7,658 bases of DNA from NCBI GenBank assembly GCA_013695775.1, contig JACCZV010000009.1, positions 1-7,658 on the forward strand, read 5' to 3'. This DNA comes from Chitinophagales bacterium. Its GTDB lineage: Bacteria; Bacteroidota; Bacteroidia; Chitinophagales; UBA10324. This document shows positions 1-5,903 of the stretch, piece by piece (within the stretch, counting starts at the first letter, position 1; each line of letters begins with the position of its first letter). The translations under genes and the position numbers were made by a program. The notes below the pieces were generated by a model. The model was not told where the DNA came from. It saw only the letters and a list, made by a program, of their open reading frames with translations, and did no database searches.

Positions 1-174
1 GAATTCAGCATGACGATCAGATCCTGCACCATCACCATGAACTTGATTCAGGGTCTGAACTATAACTAAAGAAGTTGAGAAGATACTGAAATAAATTCAG
101 CTTGGCGATCAGATCCTGCACCGTCACCCTGACCTGTTTCAGGGTCTGAACCTATAACTAAAGAAGTTGAGAAG

Positions 175-195
175 ATGCTGAAATGAATTCAGCAT
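175..195. repeat. Palindrome A of the array (ATGCTGAA / TTCAGCAT)
   Basis: A perfect 8-bp stem ATGCTGAA / TTCAGCAT with a 5-nt loop ATGAA spans the junction of units 2 and 3. The unit 1/2 junction (about 84-103) carries a degraded version, ATACTGAA / TTCAGCTT. The unit 3/stub junction (about 265-286) keeps AATGCT / AGCATT but has lost a base on the left arm. No T-run follows, so it is not a convincing intrinsic terminator. Confidence 0.8.
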
Positions 196-218
196 GACGA
201 TCAGATCCTGCACCATCA

Positions 219-237
219 CCCTGAACTTGTTTCAGGG
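219..237. repeat. Palindrome B of the array (CCCTGAA / TTCAGGG)
   Basis: A perfect 7-bp stem CCCTGAA / TTCAGGG with loop CTTGT sits inside unit 3. Unit 2 has a 6-bp version at 127-144 (CCCTGA / TCAGGG), and unit 1 has a one-mismatch version at 35-53 (CCATGAA / TTCAGGG). It has the same TGAA-N5-TTCA core as palindrome A, which suggests the 92-bp unit is itself a diverged dimer of one ancestral palindrome. Confidence 0.8.
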
Positions 238-338
238 TCCGAACCTATAACTAAAGAAGTTGAGAATGCTAAATGAATTCAGCATTACAGGTTCTCACCG
301 TCTCAATTTTTCAATTTCCAAAATAGAAACTATTTTCG

Positions 339-352
339 CTAACAACTGTTAG
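339..352. promoter_or_regulatory. Candidate TetR-family operator upstream of the regulator gene
   Basis: CTAACA-AC-TGTTAG is a perfect 6-bp inverted repeat with a 2-bp centre, ending 6 bp before the regulator's ATG. Short palindromes overlapping a TetR-family gene's own promoter are the usual autoregulatory operator. TATTTTCG at 331-338 abuts it and differs by one base from the Bacteroidota -7 element TAnnTTTG. I see no convincing -33 TTTG at the right spacing, so the promoter itself is tentative. No second copy of the site was noticed between this regulator and paaA, consistent with a single tetR-paa transcript controlled from here. Confidence 0.5.
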
Positions 353-358
353 TAAACA

Positions 359-943
359 ATGTCTAAGGATAAAACAATTAAAAGAAAAGACCAGATCACC
401 CTTATAGCACAGAATAAATTCCGTGAAAAGGGTTATCGGGCTGTTTCTATGCGTGAATTGGCGGATCATGTAGGCATCGAGGCCGCCAGTTTTTATAATC
501 ACTTCAATTCGAAGGAGAGCATTCTGAAAGAGATCTGCTTCCGCATGGCTGATGAATTTTTTAACAGCCTTGAAAAGGTCACTCATGATGAAAAGCTTCC
601 TGATAAGATATTGGAAAAAGCGATTCAATCACATATAAAGGTTATCACTTCCAACACCGATGCCTCTGCTGTTTTTTTTCTCGACTGGCGTTATCTCAGC
701 GAACCTGTTCTGTCAGAATTTTTAGAGCTGAGGCGGAAGTATGAAAATATTTTTCGCAAGATCATAAAAGAAGGCATGGACAAAGGAATCTTTGAAAAGC
801 TTGACGAGACCTTTACGGTACTCACGATATTTTCTTCTTTGAATTGGGTCTATGAATGGTATGATCCGAAAGGAAAATTCACGCCCGATCAAATCGCCGA
901 GAATTTGTCAAAGCTAATTTTGGATGGTATGAGAAAACAATGA
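359..943 (+). CDS. TetR/AcrR-family transcriptional regulator, probable regulator of the paa genes
   Basis: This 194-residue protein has the usual length for a TetR-family repressor. The N-terminal DNA-binding domain spans about residues 9-57. It reads ITLIAQNKFREKGYRAVSMR followed by the helix-turn-helix, whose recognition helix is EAASFYNHF (41-49). The C-terminal ligand domain is all-helical and carries WYDPKG (167-172), a motif typical of acyl-CoA-responsive members such as the KstR2/FadR-like groups. It lies 39 bp upstream of paaA on the same strand. TetR-type PaaR repressors that respond to phenylacetyl-CoA are known in Thermus and Corynebacterium, so the same role is inferred here. The start is the ATG just after the palindrome at 339-352; no Shine-Dalgarno is visible, which is normal for this phylum. 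The family is sure; the ligand and target are inferred from context. Confidence 0.9.
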   Translation: MSKDKTIKRKDQITLIAQNKFREKGYRAVSMRELADHVGIEAASFYNHFNSKESILKEICFRMADEFFNSLEKVTHDEKLPDKILEKAIQSHIKVITSNTDASAVFFLDWRYLSEPVLSEFLELRRKYENIFRKIIKEGMDKGIFEKLDETFTVLTIFSSLNWVYEWYDPKGKFTPDQIAENLSKLILDGMRKQ

Positions 944-982
944 AACGGTACAAGAAGAATTTTAATGTAAAAATTAATAAGG

Positions 983-1975
983 ATGTACGGAGGCGGATAC
1001 ATTTTTTCAGAACCAACACAGAAAGAGCAGGACGATCATCTTGACGATCCTGTAATGCTGGCTGCCTTTGAGGCGAGAATCGGGCAGGGAGAAAAAATTG
1101 AACCGCAGGATTGGATGCCTTATGAATACCGCAGGCAGCTGATACGTTTAATAGAACAGCACGCCCATAGTGAAGTGATGGGTGCTCTTCCTGAGGGTGC
1201 CTGGATCACGCGTGCCCCCGGTTTCCGGCGCAAGCTTGCTCTGATTGCAAAAGTGCAGGATGAAATTGGTCATGGGCAGTTGCTTTACAATGCGGCTGAA
1301 ACACTTGGCAAACCGAGGGAGGCCATGATCAACGATTTGCTGAGTGGAAAATCGAAATATTCAAACGTCTTTAATTATCCCGCGAAAACATGGGCGGATG
1401 TAACAGTAATCGGATTTTTGATTGACGCTGCTGCTATTGTGAATCAGGTAGCAAACTCAAAGGGATCATATGGCCCTTATTGCAGGGCGCTGGAAAGAAT
1501 TTGTTATGAAGAATCGTTTCACATTAAGCAGGGATATGATGCTTTTGTGGCCCTTGCTCTTGGCAGTGCTTCACAAAGGCAGATGTTACAGCAGGCACTG
1601 AATCGCTGGTGGCAGCCTATCATGCATTTTTTCGGCCCGGCTGATAAAAATTCAGTTCACAGTGAACAATTAATGCGCTGGAAGGTAAAGATGGCAAGCA
1701 ATGATGCAATGCGCCAGCAGTTTCTTGATTCCTATGTTCCTAAGATATGGGAGCTGAACCTCACGCTGCCTGATCCATACTTAAAGAAAAACTTAGAATC
1801 GGGTAAGTGGGAATTCACAGAGCCGGATTGGGAGGAGTTTTATAAGGTAATCAACGGGGATGGACCGTGCAACGCAGAACGGCTGGCCACCCGAAAATAT
1901 GCGGAGGAACATGGCCACTGGGTCAGGCAGGCCTTAATTAATTCCCGCCAGCAGTTTGCCATTCCGTTAGCATAA
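983..1975 (+). CDS. paaA: Phenylacetyl-CoA 1,2-epoxidase catalytic subunit PaaA
   Basis: PaaA is the diiron oxygenase subunit that inserts one oxygen atom from O2 into the ring of phenylacetyl-CoA in the cytoplasm, the committed step of aerobic phenylacetate breakdown. The 330-residue length fits the family. Seen in the sequence: MYGGG at the start, the signature PEGAWITRAPGFRRK (70-84), a ferritin-like helix with E64, a first E-x-x-H (E94/H97, in VQDEIGHG), D148 in a later helix (FLIDAAAIVNQ), and a second E-x-x-H (E177/H180, in YEESFHIKQG). These are the expected carboxylate and histidine iron ligands, so the subunit looks catalytically intact; the exact role of E64 and D148 is by analogy. 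It is followed after 75 bp by paaB. The ATG at 983 is preceded directly by AAGG, too close to act as a standard ribosome-binding site. Confidence 0.96.
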   Translation: MYGGGYIFSEPTQKEQDDHLDDPVMLAAFEARIGQGEKIEPQDWMPYEYRRQLIRLIEQHAHSEVMGALPEGAWITRAPGFRRKLALIAKVQDEIGHGQLLYNAAETLGKPREAMINDLLSGKSKYSNVFNYPAKTWADVTVIGFLIDAAAIVNQVANSKGSYGPYCRALERICYEESFHIKQGYDAFVALALGSASQRQMLQQALNRWWQPIMHFFGPADKNSVHSEQLMRWKVKMASNDAMRQQFLDSYVPKIWELNLTLPDPYLKKNLESGKWEFTEPDWEEFYKVINGDGPCNAERLATRKYAEEHGHWVRQALINSRQQFAIPLA

Positions 1976-2050
1976 ACAATAAGATTTCCGGTTGAGATTA
2001 TTGATGCTATAAATAAAGGGCATCGGAAAATAAATGAAGAGGTTCGGAAA

Positions 2051-2458
2051 ATGAAGACAAAATCACCGATAGTAGATCCCCGGATCATTCGGCTAGACCT
2101 TGAAAAATCTGCATCATTCAATCATCTGGGTGATATGGAAGTCTGGGGGACCTACGAGGTGTTTCATCAGAAAAAAAGAGGGGATCAACACATTCATGCC
2201 GGTGTAGTGCATGCCCCTGATCCCGAAATGGCTCTTGTTTTTGCAAAAGAACAATATGGCCGACGTTTAAAATGTGCCAATCTTTGGGTAGTAAAAACTT
2301 CGGATATTTATTCCATTGGTTATGAAAATGAAGATATGTTTGAAACCGTTCCGGAAAAAATTTATCGCGAAGCTGGGGGATATAAACTCCGTGAAAAGAT
2401 CAGCCAGTATAAAAAGAGCATAACATCGGTGAATATAAAGGAAAGGGAAACATTGTAG
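2051..2458 (+). CDS. paaB: Phenylacetyl-CoA epoxidase subunit PaaB
   Basis: PaaB is the small non-catalytic subunit that bridges PaaA-PaaC pairs in the larger epoxidase assembly. The conserved core lies at about residues 35-86: YEVFHQKKRGDQHIHAG, then HAPDPEMAL (54-62), AKEQYGRR and LWVVKTSDI (78-86). At 135 residues it is longer than the ~95-residue enterobacterial protein. It has ~30 extra N-terminal residues and a charged C-terminal extension of ~45. AAGAGG at 2037-2042 is a good Shine-Dalgarno 8 nt before the ATG, which supports this start. The reading frame stays open upstream as far as the paaA stop codon, which is in the same frame, but contains no ATG, GTG or TTG. Subunit identity is firm; the role of the extensions is unknown. 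Confidence 0.93.
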   Translation: MKTKSPIVDPRIIRLDLEKSASFNHLGDMEVWGTYEVFHQKKRGDQHIHAGVVHAPDPEMALVFAKEQYGRRLKCANLWVVKTSDIYSIGYENEDMFETVPEKIYREAGGYKLREKISQYKKSITSVNIKERETL

Positions 2459-2492
2459 AATTCGGCTATGTGGAAGTCAGCACTTTAATAGT

Positions 2493-3245
2493 ATGAATGC
2501 AGTAAAGGATTTAATTCTGAAAATGGCTGATGACTCACTTATTATTGGTCATAGGAGCAGTGAATGGACGGGACTTGGCCCCATCCTGGAAGAGGACATT
2601 GCCTTTTCTTCTATGGCGCAGGATAAGATAGGGCATGCACTTGCTTTATACGGAATACTCCATGAGCAGTTCGGAGAACTTGAGGCGGATCAGTTAGCCT
2701 TTAACAGAAAAGAGAGTAAATTTCGCTGTTGCCATTTTGCAGAGCTTCCAATCGGTGAATATGATTTCAGTTTAATGCGCCATTTTCTCTTTGACCATGC
2801 AGAGGCGATAAGATACGAAATGCTCTCATCCTCATCGTTTGCTCCCCTGGCCCAGCTTGCCCGAAAAATTAAAGGAGAGATAAAATATCATGTTCTCCAT
2901 GCTAATTCGTGGATCCTTCGGTTAGGCAGAGGTACGGAGGAGAGCCGCCATAGAATGCAGTCGTCGCTCAACTTTTGCATGCCGTATGCATTGGGAATAT
3001 TTGAGAAAAATGAAGCTGAGTCGGATCTTATCACAGAAGGCATCTTTGCGGGGGAGGAACATCTCAGAATCTTATGGGAGGAACAAATTTGGAAGCAGAT
3101 TGATCAAGCAGGGCTTCAATTTCCAAACGTTCCAGAGAAAAAGGTTCACATGGGAGGACGAAGCGGAAGACATACTGTTCATCTGCACATGCTTCTCGAA
3201 GAATTGTCGCAGGTTTTTCGGATGGAACAAGGTGTGGAATGGTAA
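2493..3245 (+). CDS. paaC: Phenylacetyl-CoA epoxidase structural subunit PaaC
   Basis: PaaC is the ferritin-like paralogue of PaaA and pairs with it; in known complexes it is structural and metal-free. The 250-residue length matches the family (E. coli ~248). The signature GHRSSEWTGLGPILEEDIA spans about residues 19-37, followed by MAQDKIGHAL (41-50) and EIKYHVLHANSWILRLGRGT (129-148). Aligning by eye to PaaA, the glutamates of both E-x-x-H motifs are replaced, by K45 in D-K-I-G-H and by I130 in E-I-K-Y-H, which agrees with loss of the iron site. It begins 34 bp after paaB and ends 10 bp before paaD, so co-transcription is likely. An overlapping frame inside its 3' part is only a shadow. Confidence 0.94.
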   Translation: MNAVKDLILKMADDSLIIGHRSSEWTGLGPILEEDIAFSSMAQDKIGHALALYGILHEQFGELEADQLAFNRKESKFRCCHFAELPIGEYDFSLMRHFLFDHAEAIRYEMLSSSSFAPLAQLARKIKGEIKYHVLHANSWILRLGRGTEESRHRMQSSLNFCMPYALGIFEKNEAESDLITEGIFAGEEHLRILWEEQIWKQIDQAGLQFPNVPEKKVHMGGRSGRHTVHLHMLLEELSQVFRMEQGVEW

Positions 3246-3255
3246 TTTTTAAATT

Positions 3256-3753
3256 ATGATTTCAACAGAAAGCAATGTCGGTAAAACGACAATCTTATTA
3301 GCTCTTAAAGAGGTGATGGACCCCGAACTCCCCTTTTTATCGGTGGTGGATTTGGGGATTATTGGTGACATAGATATTCATGAAAATAGGGTACTACTAA
3401 AAATACTTCCCACTTTTACGGCGTGCCCTGCTATCCAGCTTATGAGAGAGCAGATTATTGAAAAGATTTTATCGCTCGGTTTCTATGGAGCTGAGGTTGA
3501 AGTTGATTATTCTATTCCATGGAACTCTGACAGGATCAGTGAGGAGGGTAAAAAAAAGCTGGAGAAGTTTGGATTGGCTACTGCTGATACTCACCAGGGC
3601 AATTTTAGTATAGATGATATAGAGCAGAGTAAATGCCCACACTGCAGCAGTTGTAATACTACCATGAATTCTATTTTTGGCTCCACCCTCTGCCGTTCTA
3701 TGCACTACTGCTTCGACTGCAGACAGGGGTTTGAGCGTTTCAAGCCATTATAA
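3256..3753 (+). CDS. paaD: Phenylacetate pathway maturation protein PaaD (MIP18/DUF59 plus zinc ribbon)
   Basis: PaaD is thought to help assemble iron-sulfur or iron centres for the epoxidase system, by analogy with SufT/MIP18-family proteins; it is not part of the purified oxygenase. The N-terminal MIP18-like domain (about 12-90) contains VMDPELPFLSVVDLGII (20-36) and PTFTACPAI (52-60) with the conserved C57. After a charged linker (about 92-125) comes a zinc ribbon: C127-x-x-C130, then FGSTLCRS (141-148) and C152-x-x-C155, closing with the typical FERFKPL C-terminus. C133 and C146 are additional cysteines. The domain order and C-terminus are diagnostic of PaaD rather than a general SufT. 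The gene starts 10 bp after paaC. The usual next gene, paaE (reductase), is missing; nadD follows instead. Confidence 0.93.
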   Translation: MISTESNVGKTTILLALKEVMDPELPFLSVVDLGIIGDIDIHENRVLLKILPTFTACPAIQLMREQIIEKILSLGFYGAEVEVDYSIPWNSDRISEEGKKKLEKFGLATADTHQGNFSIDDIEQSKCPHCSSCNTTMNSIFGSTLCRSMHYCFDCRQGFERFKPL

Positions 3754-3848
3754 CCGTTTGATATACATAAAAAATAGATTCTTAATTTGGTTAAAAGTTT
3801 ACATTCATCTTCAGTCTGCTAAATTGTAACTAACTGAGTGAGGTCAAC

Positions 3849-4424
3849 ATGACAGGACTTTTTTTTGGATCGTTTAATCCCATTCATACGGGTCATCTTA
3901 TTGTTGCTGAATATATGCGACAGCAGGCCGCTATGGCAGAAGTTTGGTTCATCGTTTCTCCTCATAACCCATTTAAAATAAAAAATGGATTGATAGATCC
4001 GCAATTCCGGCTGAAAATGGTGAAAGTTGCCATCGAAGACAATAAGTATTTCAAAGCAAGCAATATAGAATTCAAATTACCACTGCCATCTTATACGGCT
4101 GCTACTCTGATAGAGCTAAACAAAAAATTTCCGAGAAAGAAATTTTCTGTAATCATTGGTTCCGATACCCTCAGCAATTTTCATCGCTGGCGGAATTATG
4201 ATACTATTCTGAACAATTATCGACTCTTTATCTATCGTCGCGGTGAAGCAGATGTGGCAAGTTGGAGAAAATATCCAGGAATTACCTTTTTCGATGCTCC
4301 ACATATAGAAATTTCTTCAACGCTTATCAGAGATATGATTGCGAATAAAAAGTCGATTCGCTACCTGGTGCCGGAGGCAATAAGTAAATATATAAGGAAA
4401 AATAAATTATATAGTTCCAAATGA
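3849..4424 (+). CDS. nadD: Nicotinate-nucleotide adenylyltransferase NadD
   Basis: NadD transfers AMP from ATP to nicotinate mononucleotide, giving deamido-NAD in the cytoplasm. The 191-residue length is normal. Motifs seen: GSFNPIHTGH (7-16), the nucleotidyltransferase signature with H13 and H16; SPHNPFK (37-43) for the nicotinate nucleotide; IGSDTLSNFHRW (103-114); and ISSTLIR (155-161), the adenylate-binding signature. GTGAGGT ending 4 nt before the ATG (3838-3844 region) is a usable Shine-Dalgarno and supports the start. The 95-bp gap after paaD contains no clear terminator hairpin, so the gene could be reached by read-through from the paa block or have its own promoter; I could not settle on a convincing TTTG/TAnnTTTG pair. 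It converges with rpiB, with 29 bp between stop codons. Confidence 0.95.
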   Translation: MTGLFFGSFNPIHTGHLIVAEYMRQQAAMAEVWFIVSPHNPFKIKNGLIDPQFRLKMVKVAIEDNKYFKASNIEFKLPLPSYTAATLIELNKKFPRKKFSVIIGSDTLSNFHRWRNYDTILNNYRLFIYRRGEADVASWRKYPGITFFDAPHIEISSTLIRDMIANKKSIRYLVPEAISKYIRKNKLYSSK

Positions 4425-4453
4425 CGATTTCAATAAGGACTGTTATGAAACGA

Positions 4454-4900
4454 TTATGCAAACTGCGAAATCTTCTCTACCCTACGCTGATGGCGGCCCC
4501 CGTCAAACGATGTAGTTATAAATTCGTGCACCATAGATTTTGAAAGGTCAAGTGAGACGTAACGTGCCGGAAGGCAAATAACATTCGCGTCATTGTGCTG
4601 CCTTGAAAGACGGGCAATGTCACTCATCCAGCAGATGGCAGCTCTGATCTTGCGGTGCCGGTTAGCTGCGATTGCTACACCATTAGCGCTTCCACACAAT
4701 AAGATGCCTAAGTCAGCTTGCTGATCCTCAACCGCTGCGCATAAAGGATGCACATAGTCGGGGTAGTCAACCGAGGCAGGGGAATCGGTTCCAAAATTCA
4801 ATATTACATATCCTTCCGATTGCAGCCATGACCGAAGGGCCTCTTTGTATTCGAAACCGGCGTGGTCGCAGCCAATAGCTATCGTTTTGGGAGTATTCAT
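4454..4900 (-). CDS. rpiB: Ribose-5-phosphate isomerase B (RpiB/LacAB family)
   Basis: This enzyme interconverts ribose 5-phosphate and ribulose 5-phosphate in the non-oxidative pentose phosphate pathway. The 148-residue length is typical. Seen: IGCDHAG (9-15) with D12 and H13 at the phosphate/sugar site, FGTDSPASVDYPDY (36-49), the catalytic loop CGSANGVAIAANR (69-81) with the proposed base C69, and RQHNDANVICLPARY (100-114) with H102. The CGSANG form is, from memory, the version usual in Bacteroidota. It begins 38 bp after the end of tatC on the same strand, suggesting co-transcription. Allose-6-phosphate isomerase activity is possible in this family, but no allose genes are nearby. Confidence 0.95.
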   Translation of the reverse strand: MNTPKTIAIGCDHAGFEYKEALRSWLQSEGYVILNFGTDSPASVDYPDYVHPLCAAVEDQQADLGILLCGSANGVAIAANRHRKIRAAICWMSDIARLSRQHNDANVICLPARYVSLDLSKSMVHEFITTSFDGGRHQRRVEKISQFA

Positions 4901-4938
4901 CTGTGAAGTTATTATATTGCAAATTTAAGAGAGATTGG

Positions 4939-5817
4939 TCATCTTATCTCATTGTTTTGATACTCTGCCTCCTCTGCCTCTTCTCTCTTTTTCCTGTTAA
5001 GAGCAACCCTTTTAGATATAACAATCCCCATTTCAAACAAGCCATACAGCGGCACTGCCACTAAAGTCTGGCTGAACATATCTGGTGATGGGGTAATGAT
5101 TGCCGCAATAAATAAGATTGCTACGGCGGCGAATTTTCTATACTGTGTAAGCATCTCATGAGTCGTTAACCCCGCTTTAGCAAGAAAATAGATCAGGAGC
5201 GGAAATTCAAAGATTAACCCGCACGAGAAGCTAAGTCCGGTTATGGTATCGATGTAGGAGGATAGATTGATGGTATTTTCAACTTGTGCACTTACCTGGT
5301 AAGAGCCAAGGAAATTAACGGTAAAAGGAACGATAAGGAAATAACCGAACAACAAGCCGGTATAAAATAAAAATGACGCAGCTATCACGGCACCTGAGGC
5401 ATGCTGCTTCTCACCCTCGTGCAGCGCGGGCTTCACGAAGCGCCAAAACTCCCAGAATACATAAGGGAATACCAATATCAACCCCAAAACAAATGCTATC
5501 TGCAGATGAATCATGAATGGGGCTGATAGATCAATATTTGTTAGGGTGAATGACACTTCCGTGATGCAGAGGTCGCTGATGTGCAAAGCGCTTGCGAGCA
5601 CACACATTACCTTATATGTCCAGAACTGAGGGTTCTTTGGCGCAAGCAATATTTCATCAAAGACAAAGGATTTGTTGAGAAAGAGAATAGTGCCTGCCAT
5701 TAAGATGGCAAGCAACGACCTGATTATATGCCACCGCAGTTCCTCCAAATGGTCGAGAAAGGACATCTCGGCTTCAGTTCCACCGCGCTGTCTTAAAAAT
5801 CCATCAAGCCACCCCAT
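4939..5817 (-). CDS. tatC: Sec-independent (twin-arginine) protein translocase subunit TatC
   Basis: TatC is the inner-membrane receptor that recognises twin-arginine signal peptides and forms the Tat export channel with TatA/TatB-type proteins; no tatA is in this window. From the ATG at 5817 the protein has 292 residues. The frame can be extended eight codons to a TTG at 5841, just after in-frame stops. ATG is preferred; neither has a strong Shine-Dalgarno. Seen: MSFLDHLEELR (18-28), with E26 matching the signal-peptide-binding glutamate of E. coli TatC (E15); six hydrophobic segments near 33-48, 103-125, 141-165, 190-213, 229-241 and 249-267; FWRFVKPALHEGEK (124-137), whose E136 matches E. 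coli E103; and ITPSPDMFSQT before the last helix. The first external loop is long (~55 residues) and carries C72 and C84. The tail is rich in lysine, arginine and glutamate. Confidence 0.94.
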   Translation of the reverse strand: MGWLDGFLRQRGGTEAEMSFLDHLEELRWHIIRSLLAILMAGTILFLNKSFVFDEILLAPKNPQFWTYKVMCVLASALHISDLCITEVSFTLTNIDLSAPFMIHLQIAFVLGLILVFPYVFWEFWRFVKPALHEGEKQHASGAVIAASFLFYTGLLFGYFLIVPFTVNFLGSYQVSAQVENTINLSSYIDTITGLSFSCGLIFEFPLLIYFLAKAGLTTHEMLTQYRKFAAVAILFIAAIITPSPDMFSQTLVAVPLYGLFEMGIVISKRVALNRKKREEAEEAEYQNNEIR

Positions 5818-5903
5818 CAACTCATATTCTTTGATTTCCAAGTAGAGCTATTATTCCGTTCCAGGATTAATGGCGAATGCATGAAAATGGTCATTAGTAA
5901 AAA

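Larger units (their letters stand above)
1..288. repeat. Tandem array of ~92-bp palindrome-bearing repeats (3 units plus a stub)
   Basis: Three head-to-tail copies lie at 1-92, 93-184 and 185-274, and a short fourth start (GAATTCAGCATTAC) lies at 275-288. Units 2 and 3 differ at roughly ten positions, including small indels, so the copies are old or under loose constraint. Each unit carries a CCCTGAA-N5-TTCAGGG palindrome, and each unit junction carries an ATGCTGAA-N5-TTCAGCAT palindrome. The two hairpins therefore share a CTGAA-N5-TTCAG core and alternate every ~43-50 bp. Stop codons occur in the conserved ATAACTAAAG segment, and no ORF is seen. The arrangement resembles REP/BIME-type intergenic elements, and similar palindromes are, from memory, common between genes in Bacteroidota. 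The array may extend upstream of the window. It is not CRISPR, because there are no unique spacers between constant repeats. Confidence 0.9.

Noticed and set aside
47..60. Alternative hairpin TTCAG-GGT-CTGAA overlapping palindrome B, suggesting a switch between two folds
   Set aside because: The right arm is CTGAA in units 1 and 2 but CCGAA in unit 3, so the second fold is not maintained across copies.
1..288. Possible CRISPR array
   Set aside because: The whole ~92-bp unit is repeated; there are no constant short repeats separated by unique spacers, and no cas genes.
311..628. Open frame of 105 codons on the - strand
   Set aside because: It lies antisense to the start of the TetR gene, has no recognisable domain, and the + strand protein is clearly real.
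2034..2054. Six-codon mini-ORF (MKRFGK) overlapping the paaB start by ATGA
   Set aside because: Too short to judge, and the AAGAGG inside it is explained as the paaB ribosome-binding site.
1840..2121. Open frame of 93 codons on the - strand across the paaA/paaB junction
   Set aside because: Shadow of two well-conserved genes on the + strand, with no protein-family features.
2986..3252. Open frame of 88 codons on the + strand inside paaC
   Set aside because: Overlaps the conserved C-terminal half of paaC in another frame and has no domain features.
3754..3848. Promoter or terminator between paaD and nadD
   Set aside because: TTTG at 3757-3760 and TAGATTCT at 3775-3782 are spaced too closely for a Bacteroidota promoter, and no stable hairpin with a T-run is visible.
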